Below, piece by piece: positions 1 through 5,375 of a stretch of 5,375 bases of DNA; within the stretch, counting starts at the first letter, position 1, and each line of letters begins with the position of its first letter. The notes below the pieces were generated by a model. The model was not told the origin of the DNA. It worked only from the letters and a program-made list of their open reading frames with translations, and made no database searches. The position numbers and the translations under genes are program-made. Source of the stretch: an uncultured bacterium (lineage in GTDB: Bacteria > Cyanobacteriota > Vampirovibrionia > Gastranaerophilales > Gastranaerophilaceae); contig CANAXK010000118.1 in assembly GCA_947365485.1 (NCBI GenBank), forward strand, positions 1 to 5,375, read 5' to 3'.

Positions 1-43
1 ATTAAATAAAAAAATTTTGATTTCAATTTATTCCTCTTTTCAT

Positions 44-64
44 AACAAAATAACCAAATTGTTA
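44..64 (+). repeat. Left 21-bp inverted repeat
   Basis: The sequence begins AACAAAATAACC and ends AATTGTTA; it is the exact reverse complement of 155-175 over all 21 bases. The match stops at both ends: base 43 does not pair with 176, nor 65 with 154. Within the copy, AACAA at the left edge and TTGTT near the right edge form an imperfect dyad around a central region of about 10 bp, as expected for paired recombinase-binding half-sites flanking a crossover region. The repeat is directly seen; the binding role is inferred. Confidence 0.85.
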
Positions 65-105
65 AAAAGAGAATAACGTCGGCTGTTTTCGATTAATCTT
101 AGCTG

Positions 106-134
106 TAGAAAATTTATTTGTGATAACATATAAA
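106..134 (+). promoter_or_regulatory. Candidate sigma70-type promoter inside the inverted-repeat segment
   Basis: TAGAAA at 106-111 (4 of 6 to TTGACA) is followed after exactly 17 bp by TATAAA at 129-134 (5 of 6 to TATAAT). It points rightward, out through the right inverted repeat and into the 3' end of the convergent recombinase gene. If the segment between the repeats were flipped, the -10 would map to about 85-90 on the minus strand and read leftward out of the window. On the opposite strand only weaker pairs are visible. AT-rich DNA yields such matches easily, so this is tentative. Confidence 0.3.
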
Positions 135-154
135 TAAGATGTCTAAAGGCAAGA

Positions 155-175
155 TAACAATTTGGTTATTTTGTT
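155..175 (-). repeat. Right 21-bp inverted repeat
   Basis: This reads TAACAATTTGG then TTATTTTGTT on the plus strand and is the perfect reverse complement of 44-64. A 21-base exact inverted match at this distance is far beyond chance, even in AT-rich DNA. It lies on the recombinase side of the enclosed segment. A partial echo of its outer half (GATAACA, also at 153-159) occurs inside the segment at 122-128, which may be coincidence. Confidence 0.85.
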
Positions 176-227
176 GCCTATTCCCTCATCTTGTTTCTCT
201 AATGTTCATGCAAAGCCTTCGCATTGC

Positions 228-258
228 AAAAACTACCCTCTCCCACAGGGGGCGAGAG
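228..258 (-). terminator. Possible weak intrinsic terminator of the recombinase gene
   Basis: Just downstream of the recombinase stop codon, CTCTC at 238-242 pairs with GAGAG at 254-258. Two further C-G pairs (243-244 with 251-252) lie beyond a one-base bulge, giving a GC-rich hairpin in an otherwise AT-rich stretch. On the minus strand it is followed by GGTAG and then five T (232-228), so the T-tract is short and offset. It could instead be a decayed REP-like palindrome; the CCCTCTCCCACAGGGGG core resembles interspersed palindromic repeats seen in many bacterial genomes. Confidence 0.35.
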
Positions 259-268
259 AAAAAGATGT

Positions 269-811
269 TTAAAGAATAAAATTAAGATAGCTTTCTTCAA
301 TTTCAGCCTGCTCAATACCAATGTATCTGAGTGTAATTTCCGGGCTTGAATGATTAAATATTTTTTGAAGCATTGCAACATCTTTGAACGACTTATAGTG
401 ATGATAGCCAAATGTCTTTCTAAGAGTGTGCGTGCCAACTCTTTCTTCCAGCCCTGCGCGTTTACAAGCGCTATTTATAATCTTGTAAGCAGAAATCCGG
501 CCGAGCCTGTTTTGAAACCGTGTCATAAAAAGCGGATCTTCAAGTTTTTTTTTGTGCGTATACTCTTCAATCAAAGGTAAAAGCTTGGAATTAACAGGGA
601 ATTTCTTTAGTTTACCGGTCTTTTTCTCCAGGATTTTGATGTACTTTTTACCCTTAACATCACCCACATTTAACGCAAGTATGTCTGAAATCCGGAGACC
701 GCAATTTGTTCCGATTGTGAAAAACAATAAATCACGCATACTTTCTTTTTCCAGTATGTGTTCAATTCTTCTGATATCGTTTTTGCTTCTGATTGGTTCA
801 ACTGTTGCCAT
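269..811 (-). CDS. Small tyrosine recombinase (catalytic domain only)
   Basis: This is a site-specific recombinase of the tyrosine recombinase/phage integrase family, which cuts and rejoins DNA through a 3'-phosphotyrosine. Numbering from the ATG at 811 (180 residues), the full catalytic set is visible: Arg40 in GLRISDIL, Lys64 in the KTGK hairpin, His128 and Arg131 in HTLRKTFGYH, His154 in FNHSS, and nucleophile Tyr163 in LRYIG. There is no N-terminal SAM-like core-binding domain, so the protein is FimB/FimE-sized and much shorter than XerC/D (about 300 residues). An in-frame GTG at 820 would add three residues, but the Shine-Dalgarno-like AAAGGG at 820-825 touches that codon and sits 8 bases before the ATG, so the ATG is preferred. 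It appears to be transcribed from its own promoter behind the upstream operon. The adjacent 21-bp inverted repeats are its plausible substrate. Function is confident; the target is inferred. Confidence 0.93.
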   Translation of the reverse strand: MATVEPIRSKNDIRRIEHILEKESMRDLLFFTIGTNCGLRISDILALNVGDVKGKKYIKILEKKTGKLKKFPVNSKLLPLIEEYTHKKKLEDPLFMTRFQNRLGRISAYKIINSACKRAGLEERVGTHTLRKTFGYHHYKSFKDVAMLQKIFNHSSPEITLRYIGIEQAEIEESYLNFIL

Positions 812-839
812 AATAACCACCCTTTCTTTTAGTACCGGT

Positions 840-866
840 TTTATAATAAAAAAGGATGTCTTTCAA
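840..866 (-). promoter_or_regulatory. Candidate promoter of the tyrosine recombinase gene
   Basis: On the minus strand, TTGAAA (866-861, 5 of 6 to the -35 consensus) is followed by TATAAA (845-840, 5 of 6 to the -10). The spacer is 15 bp, shorter than the ideal 17; TAAAAC two bases on gives 17 bp with a poorer hexamer. It lies entirely between the stop of the glycosyltransferase gene and the recombinase start, and would give a leader of roughly 20 bases before the ATG at 811. This suggests the recombinase is not simply the last gene of the upstream operon, though read-through is possible because no good terminator separates them. Confidence 0.4.
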
Positions 867-879
867 TAAACAAAAATAT

Positions 880-2346
880 TTAGTGCATTTCTTCTAATAT
901 TTCTTCAAATACCCCGGCCCAGTCGCCCATGGATTTTTGCCTGAACAGCCTTACGCTGCTGTACCAATCACAAACACTCAAATCAGTGTGCCATCTCCAA
1001 TTGACTTCGTAAGGCAATGTTACCCAGCAAGGAATTCCCATTGCTCCGGCAAGATGGGCAAGAGAAGTGTCGTTACAGATTACTAAATCCAGATTTATCA
1101 AAGCTGCCGCGGTTTGAGAAAAATCAATCAGGTCTTTCCCGATATCAATAACATTGTACCTGGAAGTAAGTTTCTCTGTCTCTTCCGATCCCTCAAACGT
1201 CTGGAATGAATAGTACTGAGTGTTTTCGACTTCTATTAAAGGGAAAAACGCTTCTGTCGGGATTACCCTGTCCTTGTCGTAGTAAGTATTTCCCTGCCAT
1301 TTGATGCCGACCTTGATTTTGTCGTTGTTGAAATACTTTTCCTTGTATTCTTCTGCAAGCTTCTTATTAGGCCTTAGATACCCTTCCGGATAAGCAAAAA
1401 CCTTGTCTCCTTTGAGCCCCAAAAGATACGGAAGGCTAAGAAGCGGTGCATGAACATCAAAATCTATGTTTTGCTCCGGAATGAATTTATCAATCACCTC
1501 GTCTATCCCGAGGTTCGGGTTGTCTCTAAAAAGCGGAGCAAGTGGTTTCTGGCACATGAAAAGAAGCTTCTTAGCACGCTGTGCAACAAGCGGAAGATAA
1601 CGTGCAAACATTATTGCATCTCCAAAACCAGCTTCATAATACACGAGGATGGTTTTGTCTTTTATGTTTTCGCCCTTCCATAAGCGCTCTCTTGAAGCCT
1701 TTTGTGGGTAAGTCTTTTCCTGCATAGCAACGGCTGCTTCTCTACAAAGCCGTCTCTCAAAATACTTCAAACCCTTGTCATAGTCTTTGACCCGCATAAG
1801 CGCAAGTGATAAAAAGTACTCGGTATCTTCGTCATGCGGTTTTAGCTTGTTGCAAATCTTGAGCGCAGAAACAGCGTTTTTTGTTTCACCCTCTATGCTG
1901 TAAAGATGCGCAAGGTTGAACCAGCTCTGATATGATGCCGGATTTAGGTGCAGAGCTTTGTCGTAATATTTTATTGCTTCTTTGTTTTTCTTTAGATTTT
2001 TGTAAGCGATTGCGATATTGAACAGAAGCGAAAAATTGTCGGAGAATTTTTTGTTGATTTCATGTTCTCGGGAAACAATTTTGTTGTAATACCCACCTCT
2101 GATGTAGGCCTGAAAAAGTGTTTCGTAAAAATAAGCGTTCGGAGTTTTAGAGATAGCTTTTTCCACCCACTCGATTGCTGTATCTACATCGCCCTGCTGG
2201 AGCTTCAAAACTCCCATCAGGTTGCATACTTCTGCGTTTTCACTGTCAAGCAGCAAAGCCTCGGAGTACTTGTTTTCTGCATCATCAAGATTTCCCTCCT
2301 GGTGCAGGGAAAAACCCATATTAATAATCTCGTTTACAGTGGACAT
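880..2346 (-). CDS. TPR-repeat protein with glycosyltransferase family 9-like domain
   Basis: This 488-residue soluble protein has two parts. Residues about 4-203 form tandem TPR repeats (about 4-37, 38-71, 104-137, 138-171, 172-203), with typical pairs such as GNLDDAENKYSEALLLDSEN and NKEAIKYYDKALHLNP. Residues about 225-488 resemble the ADP-heptose:LPS heptosyltransferase (GT9) fold. The visible landmarks are YYEAGFGDAIMFARYLP (236-252), GIKWQGN (347-353), the nucleotide-sugar region NDTSLAHLAGAMG (425-437), WRWHTD (450-455) and WYSSVRLFRQ (461-470). There is no signal peptide or membrane segment, so it is cytoplasmic. Such TPR-GT9 fusions are commonly predicted to glycosylate proteins or surface glycans; donor and acceptor cannot be read from sequence. 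The ATG at 2346 has a good AGGAGAG site just upstream. It starts 40 bases after lipA and is probably the last gene of the same operon. Confidence 0.85.
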   Translation of the reverse strand: MSTVNEIINMGFSLHQEGNLDDAENKYSEALLLDSENAEVCNLMGVLKLQQGDVDTAIEWVEKAISKTPNAYFYETLFQAYIRGGYYNKIVSREHEINKKFSDNFSLLFNIAIAYKNLKKNKEAIKYYDKALHLNPASYQSWFNLAHLYSIEGETKNAVSALKICNKLKPHDEDTEYFLSLALMRVKDYDKGLKYFERRLCREAAVAMQEKTYPQKASRERLWKGENIKDKTILVYYEAGFGDAIMFARYLPLVAQRAKKLLFMCQKPLAPLFRDNPNLGIDEVIDKFIPEQNIDFDVHAPLLSLPYLLGLKGDKVFAYPEGYLRPNKKLAEEYKEKYFNNDKIKVGIKWQGNTYYDKDRVIPTEAFFPLIEVENTQYYSFQTFEGSEETEKLTSRYNVIDIGKDLIDFSQTAAALINLDLVICNDTSLAHLAGAMGIPCWVTLPYEVNWRWHTDLSVCDWYSSVRLFRQKSMGDWAGVFEEILEEMH

Positions 2347-2386
2347 AAATCTCTCTCCTACGTCCTATTTTAGCGTTTTAATGAAT

Positions 2387-3238
2387 TTATTGCAAGCACT
2401 CAGACCAGGAGCTCATTGCCTGATAAGAACTCCTAACGAGCGGCGCTATTTGATAGTTTTTGAACCCGACTTTGCACGCAAGTTCCTTCAAACCCTCAAA
2501 CTCTTCCAATGTGTAATACTTAGCTACCTCAAGATGTGCTTTTGAAGGCTGGATGTACTGCCCGATTGTTACAATTTGCACTCCTGCGTTTTTTAAATCT
2601 ACAAGAGTCTCTTCAATTTCAGAAATCTCTTCTCCTAATCCAACCATAAGTCCTGATTTTGTTATTATAGAAGAATTGTCTGCAATGTATTTTAAAACAT
2701 CAAGCGAGGTCTGGTAATTTCCCTGCGGACGTGCTGTCTTGAAGATGGATTTTACTGTTTCAATGTTGTGGTTAAAGACTTCTGGCATAGATTCAATAAT
2801 AAGTTTGAGCGATTCTTGTTTCCCTCTGAAATCCGGAGTCAGAATCTCGACTTTCGCATCAGAAATCTTTCTAATCTCCTCAATACAATTCTTGAAATGC
2901 GTGGCACCTCCGTCCGGCAAATCGTCACGCGTTACAGAAGTTATTACTGCATACTTTAGCCCCAGCTCCTTGACCGCCTCCGCAACATGTTTTGGCTCGT
3001 CCAAATCCAGAGGCTCCGGACGGGCTGTTCCGATGTTGCAGTACCTGCAATTTCTTGTGCAGACGCTTCCCATAATCAGAAAAGTCGCTGTGTTTCTGGA
3101 ATAGCACTCGCTTTTATTCGGGCAGCGCGCGCCTTCGCAAACAGTGTTCAGGCATTTTGTTTTCAGAATCCTTCTTACTGTTTTTGTTTTTTCTGTATCA
3201 ATAATTGGTCGTTTTAGGTAATCCGGTAATCTATGCAT
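2387..3238 (-). CDS. lipA: Lipoyl synthase (radical SAM)
   Basis: Lipoyl synthase inserts two sulfur atoms at C6 and C8 of protein-bound octanoyl groups, making the lipoyl cofactor of 2-oxoacid dehydrogenases and the glycine cleavage system. The 283-residue protein shows both cluster motifs: the LipA-specific CX4CX5C (Cys34, Cys39, Cys45) holding the auxiliary 4Fe-4S cluster, and the radical SAM CX3CX2C (Cys60, Cys64, Cys67). SVTRDDLPDGGA follows, then a VGLGE segment, and the C-terminal RSSY motif (269-272) that supplies the serine ligand of the auxiliary cluster is intact. Length is slightly below E. coli LipA (321), mostly from a short N-terminus. The ATG at 3238 is preceded by GGAGGA at good spacing and lies inside the end of the kinase gene (8-base overlap), so translation is probably coupled. 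No lipB or lplA is in view, so the octanoyl source is unknown. Confidence 0.96.
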   Translation of the reverse strand: MHRLPDYLKRPIIDTEKTKTVRRILKTKCLNTVCEGARCPNKSECYSRNTATFLIMGSVCTRNCRYCNIGTARPEPLDLDEPKHVAEAVKELGLKYAVITSVTRDDLPDGGATHFKNCIEEIRKISDAKVEILTPDFRGKQESLKLIIESMPEVFNHNIETVKSIFKTARPQGNYQTSLDVLKYIADNSSIITKSGLMVGLGEEISEIEETLVDLKNAGVQIVTIGQYIQPSKAHLEVAKYYTLEEFEGLKELACKVGFKNYQIAPLVRSSYQAMSSWSECLQ

Positions 3239-4919
3239 TTTCTTCCTCCACAGCTATCGGCATAAACACTTTGACGCAGAATCCGTACTCCTCGTTAGAA
3301 TACAGTCTGATTTCTCCATCCATTGCTTCCACGAGTCCTTTTACTATGTAGAGCCCGAGTCCTGTTCCCCGTGTTGTGCGTGTTGTCTTGTCATCAATGC
3401 GGGTAAATTTGTCAAATAATGTCTTAAGTTTTTCTCGTGGAATGATTTCGTAATCATTCTTGACGCTCACTACAAGCTTGTCGTTTCTGATTTCGTAGTC
3501 TAGCGTTATTGCAGACTCGTCGTTTGAATACTTAATCGCGTTTTCAATCAGGTTTACAAAGACCTGCTCAATCCTGTCTGTGTCTGCAACAATATCTATC
3601 GGGCAGTCCTGAACATTGTTTATGATTTCTTTTCCGGCGTCGTTTCTTACAAGCATAATCGAGTTTTCGATTACAGAATTAATAGAAACATTCTTCAAGT
3701 TAAAATTCAGTCTTGCACCTTCAATATCCGGAATAACAAGTAAGTCCTCAATCATGCGCTTTAAGCGCTCTGACTGCTTCTTTATTATCTTGAGCGATTT
3801 TTGCCTTGTCTCCTCATCAATTTCAATATCCTGCCTCAAAAGTCTTGAAGTGTAGCCCTGAATACTTGTAAGCGGGGTTCTGAACTCATGGCTAACTGTG
3901 TCTACCATGTTTGAGCGAAATTCGTTGACCTGCTTGAGCTCCTTGTTCTTCTTCTTGAGCTGGATGTAGGATTTGTGAATCTGGTTAACCATGCGGTTAA
4001 ATTCTGTGCCGAGAAACACGATTTCAAAAGGGGTAAAAATGTTTGTGAGAAGCCTGATTCTTCTCTCGTAATTCCCCTTTGAGATTGCAATAATCGCCTT
4101 GAAAAGCTGGCGGATGTTTGTGTACAAATACGAAGTGTAAAGCCCGACAACAAAGAACACAGTAAGCATTGTAACGATTATGGATAAAATAATCTTGTCT
4201 CTGTTGTAGTCAATAGCGTGCTTTGTCACGTCTTTTGTGGTGTTTACTATGACAACGGACTTTGGAGCTGATTTTTTTAGATAAACCATTGGCTGATTCT
4301 TGATGTCACCGTAAACAACCGGCTTATCTTCTTCCAATCTCTGCGGAAGCTGGGCAATGCTCTTTTCATACCCGTCTTTTGTGTAATTGATTGAGCCGAT
4401 AAGTACATTGTCTTCACCGCCGAGCACATAAATCTGGCGCTTGTCCTGTGCAAGGGTCTTGAACAGGTTTTTCTTAAGGCTGTTCATGTCAAGCACCGCA
4501 ACCAGATACCGCCCGTCCATTAGAGGCCGGTCAAAAACCACGTAATCATCACGAAGGTTGTACGCCTTGTAATCGTCAAGCCTGTCTTCGCTCACAACTG
4601 TAAGCTCTTTGTAAAAAGGAAGGCTCTGGATTACAGTGTCAAGATACTTCTGCTCCTGCCACGGTGATTTGTAGTATTCGAGCGTTGTGACAATCTGCGA
4701 AAGCTCGTTGCTGATTGAGTGGTCAAAGACATCGATTTCTTCTGATACAATATTTGCTATCATCACCGCTGCATCACGAAGCTGCGCACGGTTTGACTGC
4801 TGGTTGATGTTGTTTATGATAATCCCGCTCACGGTCATTGGAATAAGTACCGCAAAAAAGATTACGATAATTATCTGCTCAGCTATCTTAAGTCTACGTT
4901 TGCTAAAGAATTGAACCAT
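3231..4919 (-). CDS. Membrane sensor histidine kinase
   Basis: This is a 562-residue inner-membrane sensor kinase. A first membrane helix at about 16-35 is followed by an extracytoplasmic sensor region (about 37-242) whose strand pattern, with DGRYLVAVLDMNSL and QIYVLGGEDNVLIGS, looks Cache/PAS-like. A second helix lies at about 243-266. A HAMP-like linker (about 267-320, ending EFNRMVNQI) and a short charged coiled coil lead to the HisKA domain with phospho-acceptor His344 in SHEFRTPL. In the ATPase domain the N-box is VNLIENAIKYS (455-465), the F-box LFDKFTR (501-507) and the G2 box RGTGLGLYIV (517-526). The G1 box is degenerate: NDYEIIP (488-494) replaces the usual Asp and both glycines. 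The gene starts 2 bases after the response regulator stop, with GGGG upstream of its ATG, so the regulator is its evident partner. The signal sensed is unknown. Confidence 0.94.
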   Translation of the reverse strand: MVQFFSKRRLKIAEQIIIVIFFAVLIPMTVSGIIINNINQQSNRAQLRDAAVMIANIVSEEIDVFDHSISNELSQIVTTLEYYKSPWQEQKYLDTVIQSLPFYKELTVVSEDRLDDYKAYNLRDDYVVFDRPLMDGRYLVAVLDMNSLKKNLFKTLAQDKRQIYVLGGEDNVLIGSINYTKDGYEKSIAQLPQRLEEDKPVVYGDIKNQPMVYLKKSAPKSVVIVNTTKDVTKHAIDYNRDKIILSIIVTMLTVFFVVGLYTSYLYTNIRQLFKAIIAISKGNYERRIRLLTNIFTPFEIVFLGTEFNRMVNQIHKSYIQLKKKNKELKQVNEFRSNMVDTVSHEFRTPLTSIQGYTSRLLRQDIEIDEETRQKSLKIIKKQSERLKRMIEDLLVIPDIEGARLNFNLKNVSINSVIENSIMLVRNDAGKEIINNVQDCPIDIVADTDRIEQVFVNLIENAIKYSNDESAITLDYEIRNDKLVVSVKNDYEIIPREKLKTLFDKFTRIDDKTTRTTRGTGLGLYIVKGLVEAMDGEIRLYSNEEYGFCVKVFMPIAVEEENA

Positions 4920-4921
4920 GC

Positions 4922-5375
4922 TTATTCCCCAAAAGGAGTGAGTTTGTATCCGACATTCGTTACAGTGTGGAGGTATCTCGGATTCTTGGAATCCGGCTCA
5001 ATCTTGTTTCTTAGAGCACCCACATGAACCCTGAGCATCCTTACATCCTCGTCGCTGCTGTAGCCCCAGACCTCTTCCAAAAGGGTTGCAAGAGTGACAG
5101 CCTTGTTAAAATGCTGCAATAAGCAATACAGAATTTCAAACTCTGTCGGTGTTAATTTAACTTTTTTATTTACAATAACAGCTTCAAGAGATTCAGGAAA
5201 AATTTCAATATCGCCGCTTCTTAAAACTTCATTAGATAAAGGCGTTTCTTCAATATGCACAGAATTTCTTCGCAACAGAACTCTTATTCTAAGCAAAACT
5301 TCCTGAATATCAAAAGGTTTTACAAGGTAATCATCCGCTCCGCAGTCAAAACCATCAGTTTTATCTTCAATTGTA
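4922..5375 (-). CDS. OmpR/PhoB-family response regulator, 5' end outside the window
   Basis: About 150 C-terminal residues are visible and the reading frame stays open to the right edge, so the gene is cut by the window, not broken. The first visible part is the end of a receiver domain: GADDYLVKPF holds the conserved Lys-Pro of the beta5 strand region, followed by helix alpha5 (DIQEVLLRIRVLLRR). The phospho-acceptor Asp lies outside the window. A linker of about 20 residues leads to a winged-helix DNA-binding domain with the family landmarks LTPTEFEILYCLLQH, the VWGY segment, VRVHVGALRNKIEP-like recognition helix (here LRVHVGALRNKIEP) and the wing NPRYLHTVTNVGYKL near the C-terminus. A TTG at 5296 is an internal codon, not the start. 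It lies immediately before the kinase gene and presumably regulates transcription, possibly of its own operon. Confidence 0.95.
   Translation of the reverse strand, partial: TIEDKTDGFDCGADDYLVKPFDIQEVLLRIRVLLRRNSVHIEETPLSNEVLRSGDIEIFPESLEAVIVNKKVKLTPTEFEILYCLLQHFNKAVTLATLLEEVWGYSSDEDVRMLRVHVGALRNKIEPDSKNPRYLHTVTNVGYKLTPFGE

Larger units (their letters stand above)
44..175. other. Candidate invertible DNA segment (inverton) next to a tyrosine recombinase
   Basis: This 132-bp unit is bounded by two perfect 21-bp inverted repeats and encloses 90 bp of AT-rich DNA with no convincing ORF. It ends 93 bp from the 3' end of a small FimB-sized tyrosine recombinase gene, which is the usual layout of phase-variable promoters such as fimS or the invertons of gut bacteria. 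The inner DNA holds a promoter-like pair pointing right. What is seen is the repeats, the promoter-like sequence and the adjacent recombinase; that the segment actually inverts is inferred. The 90-bp inner length is short for an inverton. The main alternative is a small non-autonomous element with terminal inverted repeats, but the flanks show no target-site duplication. Confidence 0.45.

Noticed and set aside
44..175. Reading the inverted repeats as the ends of a MITE or insertion-sequence remnant
   Set aside because: Bases flanking the repeats (CAT before, GCC after) show no target-site duplication and there is no transposase-derived sequence; an inversion switch fits the adjacent recombinase better, although a MITE is not fully excluded.
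199..438. Open frame of 79 codons on the minus strand overlapping the 3' end of the recombinase gene
   Set aside because: Most of it overlaps the well-supported recombinase in another frame, it has no family motif, and its remainder runs through the hairpin region.
818..820. GTG at 820 as the start of the recombinase
   Set aside because: The Shine-Dalgarno-like AAAGGG abuts this codon, leaving no spacing, whereas the ATG at 811 is 8 bases away and matches the usual start of the family.
870..900. AT-only hairpin (AAATATT ... AATATTT) at the end of the glycosyltransferase gene followed by a few T on the minus strand
   Set aside because: The stem has no GC pairs and a loop of about 15 bases, too weak for a credible intrinsic terminator.
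3440..3459. 8-bp perfect inverted repeat with a 4-base loop (GAATGATT TCGT AATCATTC) inside the kinase gene, coinciding with the degenerate G1 box
   Set aside because: A short hairpin of this size is expected about once by chance in a window this long, and it lies in coding sequence with no T-tract or other signal.
3902..4153. Serine/arginine-rich open frame of 83 codons within the kinase gene, same strand
   Set aside because: It is an out-of-frame shadow of the HAMP/HisKA coding region with low-complexity composition and no plausible translation start signal.

Overview
This window is a bacterial chromosomal segment, fairly AT-rich, in which every recognisable gene lies on the minus strand. 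Reading in the direction of transcription (from high to low coordinates) it holds the C-terminal half of an OmpR/PhoB-type response regulator (cut by the right edge), a membrane sensor histidine kinase, lipoyl synthase (lipA), a TPR/glycosyltransferase-9-like protein, and a small catalytic-domain-only tyrosine recombinase. The organism cannot be named with confidence. The GT9-like (heptosyltransferase-fold) enzyme would suit a Gram-negative-type or host-associated bacterium; a non-photosynthetic cyanobacterial relative (Vampirovibrionia/Gastranaerophilales) is one guess from the general look of the proteins, held weakly.

Right part (about 880-5375): the regulator and kinase are 2 bases apart, the kinase overlaps lipA by 8 bases, and the TPR-glycosyltransferase starts 40 bases after lipA. 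This spacing suggests one transcript whose promoter lies beyond the right edge. The unusual point is that a complete two-component system is translationally coupled to lipA, a core cofactor gene. The kinase also has a degenerate G1 (D-box) ATP-lid motif.

Left part (1-870): a 180-residue tyrosine recombinase with all six catalytic residues has its own candidate promoter at 840-866. Downstream of it is a 268-base gene-free stretch. This contains a GC-rich imperfect hairpin (238-258) and, most notably, a perfect 21-bp inverted repeat (44-64 and 155-175) enclosing 90 bp. Each repeat copy has an imperfect internal dyad (AACAA...TTGTT) like a tyrosine-recombinase core site, and the enclosed DNA carries a plausible sigma70-type promoter pointing right. 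The arrangement resembles a recombinase-controlled invertible promoter (phase-variation switch). In the orientation shown, the promoter faces the 3' end of the recombinase gene. Inversion would turn it toward whatever lies beyond the left edge, just upstream of an AGAGGA Shine-Dalgarno-like sequence. This is an inference from sequence layout and is the best candidate here for something new.

No tRNA, rRNA, CRISPR array, insertion sequence or riboswitch was recognised. No stretch longer than 300 bases is without a gene.
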